From Labilithrix luteola (GTDB lineage Bacteria > Myxococcota_A > Polyangia > Polyangiales > Polyangiaceae): a DNA stretch of 64,000 bases. Under the pieces are notes generated by a model, which worked only from the letters and a program-made list of their open reading frames with translations, ran no database searches and was not told the origin of the DNA. Every line of letters starts with the position of its first letter. Position 1 is the first letter of the stretch. The stretch covers positions 1,984,001 through 2,048,000 of the forward strand of contig NZ_CP012333.1 of assembly GCF_001263205.1 (NCBI RefSeq), in the 5' to 3' direction. Shown piece by piece: positions 43,564 through 54,389 of the stretch. The position numbers were made by a program, and so were the translations under genes.

Positions 43564-46131
43564 TCAAGGCTGCGCGATCGGACGCGCGCAGCGGCCGGTG
43601 GCGCGACCGTATTTCGTCAGGCCGGTGAATTGATATCCATCGTTACCGGCGCCGGTCGGCGACGCCCAGTGGGTGTACCACTCGAAGCTGCCGTTCTTCG
43701 TCCAGCGGTAGGTGTTGCCGTTCGTCTCGGCGGTGATCTCCATCGCGTTGCCGATGAGGTCGCGATGCCCCCACGGCCCCGCGCCGGCCGGGTAGCGGCC
43801 CGGGGGCGAGACGGCGTAGGACTGGTCGTGCGTCGTGTTCATCGCCGCCAGGTCACCCCCGGTGAACGTACGCGTCATGGCCTGACGATTCTCGAGGTAA
43901 CGCGCATCGTCGCGGAGGAAGTAGTTCGCGTAGTTCCACGCCGCGTTCGCGCGCTCGAGATTGATCTGCACGAAGTTCCCCGGGCTCCCGCCGGTCACCT
44001 TGTAGATGAGATCGGCATCCGTGGCGCCGTTGCCGCCGTAGCGGAGATCCCCGGTGCTGTACTCGAAGCCCTGGGTCGGACCGGACGTTCCCCACGGGAA
44101 GAGCGCCGTTCCCCAGGCCTTGGCATGTTCGGTCTTGGTCTCGAGGCGCCCGCCGTCCCAGGCGCAGAAGGCCGCCAGCATGTAGTAGTCGACGCAGACG
44201 AGCGCCTTCTGGTCGAGCCGGTCCTGGCTCACCGTATGCTGCTTCTCACCGGCGAAGTCGACTTGCGCGCCGTCGTCGAGTCGCCACGTGCGTGATCCAA
44301 AGCCGCCGTCGTTGAGGTTGCAGGCGTAACCGTTGTTGCCGCCCGGCTCGTTCGTGAAGCGATAGCCGCCGAGGTGCGCCACCACGTTCATCGGCGCAGG
44401 GTTGTTGATGGCCTGGCCTTGCGTGTTGGCCGCCGTCTCCGTCGTCAGGTAGCCAGTCGGGAGGTAGACGTCGTTCCCGACCGGCAGCTGTGTGGCGTTG
44501 GCGGGGTCCTTGAAGGACTCACCATTCAGGCCATTGCGTGCATCTTGCACCCACTTGCGAACGTTCCCGCTGGTTGCCTTGATGAACGTGCGCATGCGGC
44601 CTGCGGTGATCTGATAAACGTCGAGGCGGAAATCGTCCGCGCTGCCGGGGACGCCGTCGGGGTCGACGATCGCGCTCTCGCAGCAATCGTGGTGGTACTT
44701 CTTGCCTTCGCGGAAGCTCGTGGCGGGCGATTCGGCGACCGCACTGGAAGCCCACTGCTCGTCGCCCGTTCCGCACGTATCGCCGCCGTGGTGCATCGTG
44801 CAGCTACGGCCCCACGTGCACTTGCTGTTGTAACACCCCTTGCTGTTGCAGTCGGACGCGACCGCGCAAACCCTGGTCGCCGTGCAGCGCTTGTTCGCCG
44901 GCTCGCCTCCGCAGTCGACGTCCGTCTCGGTGCCGTTCTTCACGTTGTCGTGGTCGTTCGGCACCTGGCAGACGGTGTTCGTGCACACGAAGCTCGTGCA
45001 GTCGCGTGCGCCCTGACCGTTCTCGCAGCCTTCACCGGCGGCGCACTTGTTCGGAGCCGTGGGCCCACCGCAATCCTTGCCCGTCTCGTCGCCGTTCTTC
45101 ACGCCGTCGGTGTGGGTCGGCACCTGGCAAACCTTGTTCGTGCACACGAAGCTCGTGCAGTCGCGCGCGCCCTGACCATTCTCGCAGCCGTCGCCGTCCG
45201 CACAGCGGACGTTGGACGTAGGACCGCCGCAGTCCTTGCCCGTCTCGTCGCCGTTCTTCACGCCGTCGGTGTGGGTCGGCACCTGGCAGACGTTGTTCGT
45301 GCACACGAAGCTCGTGCAGTCGCGCGCGCCCTGACCATTCTCGCAGCTCTCGCCGTCGGCGCAGCGGGGAGCGGTGGGGCCGCCGCAATCCTTGCCCGTC
45401 TCGTCGCCGTTCTTCACGCCGTCGGTGTGGGTCGCCGCCTTGCACTTGTTGTTCTCGCAGACGAAGCTCGCGCAGTCGCGCGCGCCCTGACCGGTCTCGC
45501 AACCGTCACCGTCGGTGCAGAGCTTCTGCGAGGTCGGACCGCCGCAATCCTTGCCCGTCTCGTCGCCGTTCTGCACGCCGTCGTTATGGGTCGGCACCTG
45601 GCAGACGTTCAAGGTGCAGACCTTGCTCTCGCAATCCGCTCCCGCGTTGCAGGCCTTGCCGTCGACGCAGGCCGGAGCGTGCGTGGTCGTGCCTCCGCAA
45701 TCCTTGTCGGATTCGTCACCGTTCTTGACGCCGTCGCTCGACGTTGCCGCCGCGCACTTGCCCGACTTGCAGACGACGCTCTTGCAGTCGCTACCGTCGA
45801 GGCAATTCTTGTTGTCGTCGCAGCGCGGGACGCCGGCGCCGGCCCCGCCACAGTCGACGTCGGTTTCGGTGCCGTTCTTGACGCCGTCGGCAGCGGAAGC
45901 CGGCACACAGGCGTTCTGGCGGCAGATGCCCGAGGTGCACTCGGCGTCTGCGTGACACCCCGATCCGTTCTCGCAAGGAGGCGTCGCACAAACAGGCGGA
46001 GCAGGGAGGTCACCGCCAGCCTCGGCGCTGTTCGCACCGCTGTCGGAGTCCGACTCTCCCGAACTGCTCGAGCAGGCAACAAGAGAGAGCATCAGCACGA
46101 CGACACCGAACGCGAGCGAAGAATGCTTCAT
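43564..46131 (-). CDS. large lipoprotein with tandem cysteine repeats and FGE-like domain
   Basis: Encodes 855 residues with a lipoprotein signal (LSLVACSSS). Residues of about 45-450 hold seven copies of DGVKNGxETxxDCGG, separated by CxxGxxCxSxxC segments; four neighbouring units are almost identical and give a DNA period near 159 bases. From about 480 on, the protein resembles the formylglycine-generating enzyme (FGE/SUMF1) fold: VDYYMLAAFCAWDGGRLETK, FPWGTSGPTQGFEYS, GHRDLIGNAMEITAETNG. The catalytic pair of true FGE is not evident, so it may be a structural relative. The second protein with this layout is at 60672-62002. A 13-base-pair hairpin follows the stop. Confidence 0.78.
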   Translation of the reverse strand: MKHSSLAFGVVVLMLSLVACSSSSGESDSDSGANSAEAGGDLPAPPVCATPPCENGSGCHADAECTSGICRQNACVPASAADGVKNGTETDVDCGGAGAGVPRCDDNKNCLDGSDCKSVVCKSGKCAAATSSDGVKNGDESDKDCGGTTTHAPACVDGKACNAGADCESKVCTLNVCQVPTHNDGVQNGDETGKDCGGPTSQKLCTDGDGCETGQGARDCASFVCENNKCKAATHTDGVKNGDETGKDCGGPTAPRCADGESCENGQGARDCTSFVCTNNVCQVPTHTDGVKNGDETGKDCGGPTSNVRCADGDGCENGQGARDCTSFVCTNKVCQVPTHTDGVKNGDETGKDCGGPTAPNKCAAGEGCENGQGARDCTSFVCTNTVCQVPNDHDNVKNGTETDVDCGGEPANKRCTATRVCAVASDCNSKGCYNSKCTWGRSCTMHHGGDTCGTGDEQWASSAVAESPATSFREGKKYHHDCCESAIVDPDGVPGSADDFRLDVYQITAGRMRTFIKATSGNVRKWVQDARNGLNGESFKDPANATQLPVGNDVYLPTGYLTTETAANTQGQAINNPAPMNVVAHLGGYRFTNEPGGNNGYACNLNDGGFGSRTWRLDDGAQVDFAGEKQHTVSQDRLDQKALVCVDYYMLAAFCAWDGGRLETKTEHAKAWGTALFPWGTSGPTQGFEYSTGDLRYGGNGATDADLIYKVTGGSPGNFVQINLERANAAWNYANYFLRDDARYLENRQAMTRTFTGGDLAAMNTTHDQSYAVSPPGRYPAGAGPWGHRDLIGNAMEITAETNGNTYRWTKNGSFEWYTHWASPTGAGNDGYQFTGLTKYGRATGRCARPIAQP
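44930..45560. repeat. tandem repeat of about 159 bases inside the lipoprotein gene
   Basis: Four consecutive units share long near-identical stretches (for example the segment around GTGCACACGAAGCTCGTGCA, found at about 44980, 45140 and 45300, with a diverged copy near 45460). Each unit encodes about 53 residues with DGVKNGDETGKDCGG. Such repeats can expand or contract by recombination and can cause assembly errors. The limits given are approximate. Confidence 0.75.
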
Positions 46132-46453
46132 GGGACGACCGCATGAATACGAGGACGGCGCAGGAACTCAAGTGCTCTGAATGGGGGTCGTCACGTCTCC
46201 CTCTTCAGCGAACTTTCCCCTGAGCCGAGCCACCGGCTCGGTGACTTGGGGACCGTGAAGCCAGGGCATTTGAAGTCATGTGTGCGAGAGCATGCCAGGT
46301 TGATTCACACTCCTCGGCGCGGTGGCACACGGCTTCTGGGACGTGCCGGTGCCGAGTCGAAGGCGCTACGGCTACGCTTTGGCGGCTGGCCTTTCGCGCC
46401 TGCGCGAGACCTCACGGCCCCGGGAATCGGCGCGGCCTGCTAAGTAACGCGTC
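46132..46453. other. intergenic region between divergent genes, with a short hairpin
   Basis: About 320 bases upstream of both the 855-residue lipoprotein gene (minus) and the GNAT gene (plus). CCGAGCC (46225-46231) pairs with GGCTCGG (46235-46241), a perfect seven-base-pair inverted repeat with a three-base loop, about 95 bases from the lipoprotein start. It could be an operator. No other feature was seen. Confidence 0.4.
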
Positions 46454-47002
46454 GTGAGTCACGTCATTCTCGGCCCGACGCTTCACACCGAACGCCTGAT
46501 TCTCCGTCCTCAAACGCAGGAGGACTTCGATGGCTGGGCTGCCTTCATGGCCGACCCGGAAGCCGCGCGATTCGTCGGCGGCGTGCAGCCGAGGGCGGGG
46601 GCGTGGCGCGGGTTTGCCACGATGGCCGGCTCGTGGAGTCTTCTCGGCTTCGGCATGTTCTCGGTCATCGAGCGCGCGACCGGCCGATGGATCGGGCGCC
46701 TCGGACCTTGGCGTCCCGATGGCTGGCCCGGCACCGAGGTCGGTTGGGGGCTCGCCCGCGAGGCCTGGGGCAAAGGCTACGCCCGTGAAGGCGCGATCGC
46801 CGCCATCGATTGGGCCTTCGATCACCTCGGGTGGGACGAGGTCATCCACTGCATCGATCCCGAAAACGAGCCTTCACGGGCCTTGGCCGCACGCTTGGGC
46901 TCGCGGCTGCGCGGTCCGGGTCAGCTACCGCCGCCCCTGGACAACATCCGCATCGACATCTGGGGCCAGACCCGCGCGGAGTGGCGCGCGCGTCGCGACT
47001 GA
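46454..47002 (+). CDS. GNAT-family N-acetyltransferase
   Basis: Encodes 182 residues from GTG 46454. It shows the RimJ/RimL-like pattern: LHTERLILRPQTQEDFDGW near the start, TEVGWGLAREAWGKGYAREG as the acetyl-CoA-binding strand and loop (GKGYA), and CIDPENEPSRALAARLGSR near the end. It probably acetylates a protein or small-molecule amine. It belongs to the same broad family as 20061-20621 but is not a recent duplicate. The next plus-strand gene is 470 bases away, beyond a repeat array. Confidence 0.83.
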   Translation: MSHVILGPTLHTERLILRPQTQEDFDGWAAFMADPEAARFVGGVQPRAGAWRGFATMAGSWSLLGFGMFSVIERATGRWIGRLGPWRPDGWPGTEVGWGLAREAWGKGYAREGAIAAIDWAFDHLGWDEVIHCIDPENEPSRALAARLGSRLRGPGQLPPPLDNIRIDIWGQTRAEWRARRD

Positions 47003-47475
47003 TCGGCCGCTTGCCGCCGTGCCAAACGGCGTATTGAGACGTTTCAACGAGTTGCACGTAAGTCGCTCCGGCGACGCCCGATCTGCGACTGGCGTGACGC
47101 CCCCCACCTCCTGATGCGGCCCCCCATCCTCGGAGAAGTGATGGATGGCCTCGTTGGCGGCGGGCCCCTGCTCCGGAGAACGAGCGTGCGCCAACGGTGA
47201 GTCGCTCCCCTGCTCCCGCGTGGCAATCCCCTGCTCCGGCGAGTTAGTCCCCACCTCGGAGAGCGAATCCCCGTCTCGGAAGATCCTTCCCGCCGCAGGG
47301 GGCGGAGACCCCGATCCGGGGGAAGTTCGCGTGCGGACTACGCATCTTTCGAATCGACGAAAAATCGGCGGAAGCCCCATCGACAGACCTGATCCGGAGA
47401 CCTAGGGTGCGTCGCGCCGTCTCGCTCAGGGGTGTCGAGCGTACGGTTGTCTACAATTCAACAAGGGGGACTTCG
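47003..47475. other. intergenic region with a 21-base periodic repeat
   Basis: No supported gene. About a third of it is the degenerate 21-base array described at 47102-47269. The last part should hold the promoter of the gene at 47476, whose ribosome-binding site AAGGGGGA is at about 47463-47470. Confidence 0.5.
47102..47269. repeat. degenerate 21-base repeat array, eight units
   Basis: Each unit carries a variant of CCCCTGCTCCGGAG (for example at 47165, 47207, 47228, with looser copies at 47121, 47249 and 47269). Read on the minus strand in one frame the units are exactly 21 bases: DSLSEVG, TNSPEQG, IATREQG, SDSPLAH, ARSPEQG, PAANEAI, HHFSEDG, GPHQEVG. The frame is not a plausible gene, as it runs into the GNAT gene. 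The array may be non-coding. Confidence 0.6.
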
Positions 47476-48225
47476 ATGGCGAAAATGCCGTTGGGAGACA
47501 AAGCGTCGCGTGTGCTCAAACTGATGATGGGCATGCGCAGCCCGCGGATCGCATCGGCGATGGCCGCGTATGGATTCAAAGATTCGGATCTGCAGGAAGG
47601 ATGGGCGCTGCTCCACGCCGTCGGGCGCGTGAAGCTCGACGCGAACGGCATCCCAACGACGGACACGAACACGCTCGCGGAACTGGATGCGTGGGAAAAC
47701 CGTTGGTTTCCGATCGCGTCCGCCACGCTCGAGCGCCGCTTCCCCGCCGTGCACGCGCAGATCTTCAAGAACCTCTCGCAAACGGAGGGGCCCGCCGTCG
47801 CCGTGAGCGTGCGAACCTTCCTTGAGCGCTTCGATCAGATGGCGCAAGGCACCGGCTCCTACGGAGCGGAGGGCAAGCAAGCGAGAGACCTACTCGTCTC
47901 GCGCGGCCTGACCGAAAGTGTCCTCAACGATGCCCGCACTCTGCTCGAGAACGTCGGCAAGATCGCCGTGAGCAAGGAGCCCGTCGCACCACAAGATCCG
48001 AAAATCGCCGAGAAGGCAGAGAACGATCTCTGGGCCTGGTACCTCGAATGGAGTCAGATCGCCCGTATTGCCGTCACGCAGCGCGCGCTGCTCAAGCAAC
48101 TCGGCTTCATGGCCAGCCGCTCGAAGAGCCACGCGGCCGATGACGGCGAAGAGACGGACGACGAGGTGCCCGTGCCACCGGGCGGCACAGCCAAACCGAC
48201 GGTGCCCGCTGCGCCCAACGTCTAA
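47476..48225 (+). CDS. conserved-looking hypothetical protein
   Basis: Encodes 249 residues from ATG 47476, preceded by AAGGGGGA about 6 bases upstream. There is no signal peptide. It is mostly helical: RVLKLMMGMRSPRIASAMAA, QEGWALLHAVGRVKLD, a central region around NRWFPIASATLERRFPAVHA, and LWAWYLEWSQIARIAVTQRA. The last 30 residues are a disordered Asp/Glu/Pro tail (ADDGEETDDEVPVPPGGTAK). It is probably cytoplasmic. I do not recognise the family. A stable hairpin follows the stop. Confidence 0.65.
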   Translation: MAKMPLGDKASRVLKLMMGMRSPRIASAMAAYGFKDSDLQEGWALLHAVGRVKLDANGIPTTDTNTLAELDAWENRWFPIASATLERRFPAVHAQIFKNLSQTEGPAVAVSVRTFLERFDQMAQGTGSYGAEGKQARDLLVSRGLTESVLNDARTLLENVGKIAVSKEPVAPQDPKIAEKAENDLWAWYLEWSQIARIAVTQRALLKQLGFMASRSKSHAADDGEETDDEVPVPPGGTAKPTVPAAPNV

Positions 48226-48248
48226 CGAAGCGCACGGCGCGGTGAATG

Positions 48249-48282
48249 CGCGGGCGACGGGAGATGTTTCCCGCCGCCCGCG
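48249..48282 (+). terminator. terminator hairpin after the hypothetical gene
   Basis: CGCGGGCG pairs with CGCCCGCG and, after one mismatch, CGGGA pairs with TCCCG, around a six-base loop (GATGTT). It lies 23 bases after the stop at 48225. A short TCCGTCTT follows the stem. Confidence 0.65.
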
Positions 48283-48304
48283 TCCGTCTTATCGACGTTC
48301 AGCG

Positions 48305-48465
48305 TCACGTAGAGAGCGTGGCCATCATCTTGTCGAACCGGTCCGCGATCTCGGCCGGCGGCAGTGGGTAGCGGTGATCAGGTCGTCGCCAAGACAGGTT
48401 CCCCAGCACACGCGGGCGCCATCGCCGTCCAGCAGCTCCAGCGCCCGCGCTTCACCGATGTTCAT
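48305..48465 (-). pseudogene. small ORF with a probable one-base shift
   Basis: ATG 48465 is one base beyond the stop of the lipoprotein gene (TGA-A-ATG), so translation may be coupled. The frame reads NIGEARALELLDGDGARVCW to DLIT; from there the original frame looks poor, whereas the neighbouring frame gives YPLPPAEIADRFDKMMATLS and a stop at 48305. One missing base near 48374-48376 would give a protein of about 53 residues. The evidence is composition only, and it could also be a decayed gene fragment. Confidence 0.35.
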
Positions 48466-48466
48466 T

Positions 48467-49168
48467 TCAGTCGAGGCATTCGTAGCCGTGTGCCTCGAGG
48501 CCCTTACAGAGCGAAGGGCAGCGCAAAGCCTCGAACAGCAGACGGTAGCGAGGTGCCCCCTCCGGCGGTGCTAGGCAGCAATCTCCAATGTCCGTGCACG
48601 ACGTCGTGGCGCCGCTGTGGTGCTCACAAGTGCACTTGTGAGTCTCCGCCGCTCCGCCGGCCGGACCGGTCTCCTCACAAAATGTCATCGTGACCAGGTC
48701 ATTGGAGACCGTCACGCTCAGAACGCCGCGCGCCGACGAGGCATCGATTTGATTGAATTGAACGAGGCCTGGCGAGAGAAACCCTCCGACCTCGTATCCA
48801 GGCCCATAGAGGCCAATGGATACAGAATCGTTCAATAGGTCCGTCGTTGCACCGATTCCGATTGCAGGCCTGGGAGCGATCACCTCCACCCGAAGCGCGC
48901 CTTCCGACGTGAACGCGTCGAGGTCATCGAGCCGGTCGCACCATTGGTAGTCCGGCGGGAGCAACACCATGAAGACCTGCTCCTGCCCAGATTCTGGCTC
49001 GCGAACGCGCTGAAAGAACCCGCGTGCGTTCCCTCCTTCGCCTCCCCAGCTCTCGAAGAGCACCTGGGGAGTCTTGGGCGCATAGTTCGTCTCGTGCTGC
49101 GGGCCCGAAGAACTCGAGCACGACACGAGAGCGATCGCCAGAAACGCCAGAACTCCGCTTCCTTGCAT
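48467..49168 (-). CDS. cysteine-containing lipoprotein
   Basis: Encodes 233 residues from ATG 49168; a TTG at 49171 is directly upstream. The signal ends in LVSCSSS (lipobox). The middle part has strands FMVLLPPDYQWCDRLDD and ALRVEVIAPRPAIGIGATTD; the end is rich in cysteine: CEETGPAGGAAETHKCTCEH, DIGDCCLAPPEG and RCPSLCKGLEAHGYECLD, which suggests several disulfides outside the cytoplasm. No domain was recognised. It is followed by the small ORF at 48465. Confidence 0.65.
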   Translation of the reverse strand: MQGSGVLAFLAIALVSCSSSSGPQHETNYAPKTPQVLFESWGGEGGNARGFFQRVREPESGQEQVFMVLLPPDYQWCDRLDDLDAFTSEGALRVEVIAPRPAIGIGATTDLLNDSVSIGLYGPGYEVGGFLSPGLVQFNQIDASSARGVLSVTVSNDLVTMTFCEETGPAGGAAETHKCTCEHHSGATTSCTDIGDCCLAPPEGAPRYRLLFEALRCPSLCKGLEAHGYECLD

Positions 49169-49248
49169 CAATCCACCAGAGCAATGCCCGCTGAGCTCGC
49201 AGCTTGATCACTCACGAATCATTTTGGCGCAGCTCTTCTCCGGCGGAG

Positions 49249-49283
49249 AAAAGGGGCGGGAGGAGCGAGAGCTCTGCCCCCTT
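49249..49283 (-). terminator. terminator hairpin after the DUF4328 gene
   Basis: On the minus strand AAAGGGGGC pairs with the GCCCCTTT further on (plus-strand positions 49275-49283 and 49249-49256), followed by T residues. It lies about 9 bases beyond the stop at 49292. Confidence 0.6.
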
Positions 49284-49291
49284 TCGTCGAG

Positions 49292-49954
49292 TCATGCCAA
49301 CGGCTCGAGGCGTCGAGCGAACTCCCGCTGACGTAAGTCAACCCTTCGAATGACGATGACCATGAGTCCGAAAGCGATCACCTCAGCGCAGGCGCTGACG
49401 ATCCAGAATGAGAACGTCGTTTCAAAACGAGTGGCGACGACGGCAATCCGCGACGTAATGCACGCCAGCCACCAGTGGAGGATAATCCCCGCGTCACCAT
49501 CCTCTTTGTCGTGCGCGAGCCACGCGTGCGGCGCCGCCCCCGCATTCGCAGGATCGCTGGCCCTCCACACTTCGAGGACCACCCGGTAACCGTGCACGAG
49601 ATTGCGCAAAGGCACGAACCAGCCGCCGACGGCCCCGCCTGGCGTGTGCTGCAAGCCGCTGATGCCGAGCGAGTGGACGTTCTTCACGATGCGACGGATC
49701 CAGACGAGGAACGTGATGATCCCTGCAACTCGCGCGAGGATGCCGACGCCGTCGACGACACTCCCGACCGACGCGTACATCCGAGGCTCTAGGGTGAGCC
49801 AGGCAACGATCTCGATGACCTTCGAGCCGACGGCGATGCCGAGAAGCACGGAAGCAGCAAGACCGACAGGCGATACGACGAAGCCATTCGCCGTGGCCGT
49901 CGGACGGTGCGCAGGCGCATCGGTGCGCGGGGGCTGATAGGGGTCGTAGTTCAT
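49292..49954 (-). CDS. DUF4328 membrane protein
   Basis: Encodes 220 residues from ATG 49954 (MNYDPYQPPRTD). A short Pro-rich cytoplasmic start is followed by about five to six membrane helices: VGLAASVLLGIAVGSKVIEI, GILARVAGIITFLVWIRRIV, a loop with the family motif PGGAVGGWFVPLRNLVHGYR, then ILHWWLACITSRIAVVATRF and WIVSACAEVIAFGLMVIVIR. The conserved GWFVP and WWLAC segments are typical of DUF4328. The family is of unknown function. Confidence 0.8.
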   Translation of the reverse strand: MNYDPYQPPRTDAPAHRPTATANGFVVSPVGLAASVLLGIAVGSKVIEIVAWLTLEPRMYASVGSVVDGVGILARVAGIITFLVWIRRIVKNVHSLGISGLQHTPGGAVGGWFVPLRNLVHGYRVVLEVWRASDPANAGAAPHAWLAHDKEDGDAGIILHWWLACITSRIAVVATRFETTFSFWIVSACAEVIAFGLMVIVIRRVDLRQREFARRLEPLA

Positions 49955-50082
49955 GCGTTCTTCAACTGAGCAGCCCGACGGCCGAGGCGCCATACCTTCT
50001 TCGAGTGGATCGACGCGGCGGGCGCCATGCCAGGTTCACGCTGCTTCCTCCATGGTCGTGTTAGGGTGAAATCTTGCCCATC

Positions 50083-50595
50083 ATGTCTTTCGAGGAAAGC
50101 CGCGTGCGATCGTTGGCAGTCACGACCCTCGTCTGTGCCGTTTGCGGAGTCCTCTCGTCCGGTTGTTCCTTCCTGTTCGTCAAAGGTCCGCCGGACAACG
50201 TCGAAAAGCTGCCGGCAAAAGCGCCGGTGGAGTGCACCACCAGCCAGCTGGCCCCGGTGGTCGACGTGCTCGTGACGACCTTCCAGGTCGTTCGAACCAT
50301 CCACACTGCAAGCCCAAAGAGCGACTACAGGAACTTCCCTATCAGCCGACGTACGGACATGGCCTTTGGCATTGGCTTCTCGGCAGCCTTTGGACTCTCC
50401 GCGATCTACGGCTTCGCCAAGACCGACGCTTGCGAAGATGCGAAGGCGGCCGCCATCGCGCGCCGTAAACGCGAGTCGGTCTTCAGCGACAAGACACCGT
50501 CGACGCCCTCCCGCGTGGAGCCAGCGCCTGCGGAAATTCCCGCGACGGAGTCGCCTTCAGCTCCTACGACCTCCGAGGACACTCCGACACAGTGA
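50083..50595 (+). CDS. small lipoprotein with one further membrane segment
   Basis: Encodes 170 residues from ATG 50083 (a TTG at 50074 is possible). The signal leads to a lipobox (LSSGCSFLF). The middle has PVECTTSQLAPVVDVLVTTF and a hydrophobic segment MAFGIGFSAAFGLSAIYGFA, with a second cysteine pair position at TDACEDAKA. The C-terminal third is a disordered Ser/Thr/Pro/Glu tail. The family is not recognised, although short lipoproteins with this layout are frequent in myxobacteria. A bidirectional hairpin follows. Confidence 0.6.
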   Translation: MSFEESRVRSLAVTTLVCAVCGVLSSGCSFLFVKGPPDNVEKLPAKAPVECTTSQLAPVVDVLVTTFQVVRTIHTASPKSDYRNFPISRRTDMAFGIGFSAAFGLSAIYGFAKTDACEDAKAAAIARRKRESVFSDKTPSTPSRVEPAPAEIPATESPSAPTTSEDTPTQ

Positions 50596-50620
50596 AAGAG
50601 CGCTCAGGCGCGCCAGAAGC

Positions 50621-50656
50621 AAGACGCCGAGCCCCTTTTCGGGACCCGGCGTCTTT
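50621..50656. terminator. bidirectional terminator between convergent genes
   Basis: AAGACGCCG (50621-50629) pairs with CGGCGTCTT (50647-50655), and inside it CCC pairs with GGG; T residues follow on one side and the A tract serves the other strand. It lies between the lipoprotein stop (50595) and the FKBP stop (50682). Confidence 0.75.
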
Positions 50657-50681
50657 CACATTCCCACCTTCGCGAAGTCTC

Positions 50682-51008
50682 TCAGCCGACGCCGAGCAAT
50701 TCCACTTCGAAGATGAGGGTCGAGCCCGGCGGAATGACGGGCGGGAATCCGCGGTCGCCGTACGCCAGATCCGGCGGGATCGTGAGCTTGCGCACGCCGC
50801 CGACCTTCATGCCGGCAACGCCGCGGTCCCATCCCTTGATGACCTGTCCGGCGCCGAGCTGAAAGCTGAAGCCCTTGCCGCGATCGCGTGAGCTGTCGAA
50901 CTTGCTGCCGTTGGTGAGCGTGCCGACGTAGTGGACGGTCACCTTCTGCCCGGCCTTCGCCTCGTCACCGGTTCCCTGCTTCACGTCTTCGATTTGCAGA
51001 TCGGCCAT
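50682..51008 (-). CDS. FKBP-type peptidyl-prolyl cis-trans isomerase
   Basis: Encodes 108 residues from ATG 51008, the single-domain size of the family. The whole FKBP fold is readable: KAGQKVTVHYVGTLTNGSKF, FDSSRDRGKGFSFQLGAGQV, IKGWDRGVAGMKVGGVRKLT, IPPDLAYGDRGFPPVIPPGS and LIFEVELLGVG, including the aromatic binding-pocket residues (Tyr, Phe, Trp, Tyr, Phe). It speeds proline isomerisation in the cytoplasm; there is no signal peptide. It lies after acnA on the same strand, with a terminator between. Confidence 0.93.
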   Translation of the reverse strand: MADLQIEDVKQGTGDEAKAGQKVTVHYVGTLTNGSKFDSSRDRGKGFSFQLGAGQVIKGWDRGVAGMKVGGVRKLTIPPDLAYGDRGFPPVIPPGSTLIFEVELLGVG

Positions 51009-51088
51009 TGTGATTCTTCCTTTCAACGAATCGGACGAGCGGCGTGTTTACGCGAGGCACGCCGCCCATCCCCCCATCCGAGAAACCA

Positions 51089-51118
51089 AAGAGGACCCGG
51101 CAATCGCCGAGCCCTCTT
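51089..51118 (-). terminator. terminator hairpin after acnA
   Basis: On the minus strand AAGAGG pairs with CCTCTT and CGGC with GCCG around a four-base loop, followed by TTGGTTTCTC. It lies about 35 bases beyond the aconitase stop. Confidence 0.7.
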
Positions 51119-51152
51119 CGAAACTTCAATTCGAAATTCGATAGGCGTCGCG

Positions 51153-53855
<2,703 letters not shown>

Positions 53856-54047
53856 GGCGAGCGGACTATAGGCGCGCATGCTGCTCCGCGGCAATGGGCG
53901 CAACCCCGCATTTTCCGAGGCGCATTCGGCCTCGGGCGAGGCGCCCCGGGACGTGGCAAGAGGCCTCGATTTTTCGGGAAATCAAGACCTCGAGGACGTC
54001 ACGTCAGGGTGAGGCGAGGACCGGCCGCGGGGACTGGTGAGTCTGGC
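53856..54047. promoter_or_regulatory. upstream region of acnA
   Basis: A 192-base gap between the aconitase start and the stop of the next minus-strand gene; it must contain the acnA promoter. I see no clear -10/-35 pair or repeat. The base composition is like the surroundings. Confidence 0.35.
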
Positions 54048-54389
54048 TCAGACCGTCAGTACCGCGACGGTGTATTGGAAGACTGGCAAGGCGAGCTTTC
54101 CTCCTCCGAGCCACTGGGCGTCTGTCGCCACGAACGGCTCGTCGGGAGACAGAAACGTCACGTTCTTGATCTCTTCTGGAACCGTGATCTCCACGGCCAG
54201 ATCACGCCGCGCGATCACGTACTCGTTCGTGAACGGGTAGACCCCTGGCTTCGCAGCTCCGAAGCCAGGCTGCACGCTCAGATTGGACGCGGCACCTTCG
54301 TAGTTGAGGAAGTGAACGACGTAGCCCGAGACGTGACGCGTAACCTCGACGTGCACGTGTTTGTGCAGCGCCGGATCGAGCGAGATCAT
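54048..54389 (-). CDS. beta-sandwich protein, probably the C-terminal partner of the glycosidase-like gene
   Basis: Encodes 113 residues from ATG 54389, a four-base overlap with the stop of the preceding gene (ATGA). It has no signal peptide and a beta-sandwich pattern: HVHVEVTRHVSGYVVHFLNY, RDLAVEITVPEEIKNVTFLS, KLALPVFQYTVAVLTV. This resembles the small C-terminal domain of GH42-type beta-galactosidases (VHFLNY is typical of hypothetical glycosidase ends). It is probably a domain that is split off from the gene upstream, either natively or by a frameshift; the four-base overlap allows both. Confidence 0.55.
   Translation of the reverse strand: MISLDPALHKHVHVEVTRHVSGYVVHFLNYEGAASNLSVQPGFGAAKPGVYPFTNEYVIARRDLAVEITVPEEIKNVTFLSPDEPFVATDAQWLGGGKLALPVFQYTVAVLTV

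Noticed and set aside
44930..45560. Regular repeat considered as CRISPR
   Set aside because: Units of about 159 bases without unique spacers, in frame and coding for a repeat protein.
44374..46146. 590-codon plus-strand frame opposite the large repeat lipoprotein
   Set aside because: Its repeats mirror those of the real gene, and it is a shadow without a signal peptide or domain.
48395..48465. CWGTCLGDDLITATHC resembles the His active site of trypsins
   Set aside because: No Asp or Ser site follows and the alternative frame gives a better ending, so the resemblance is probably chance.
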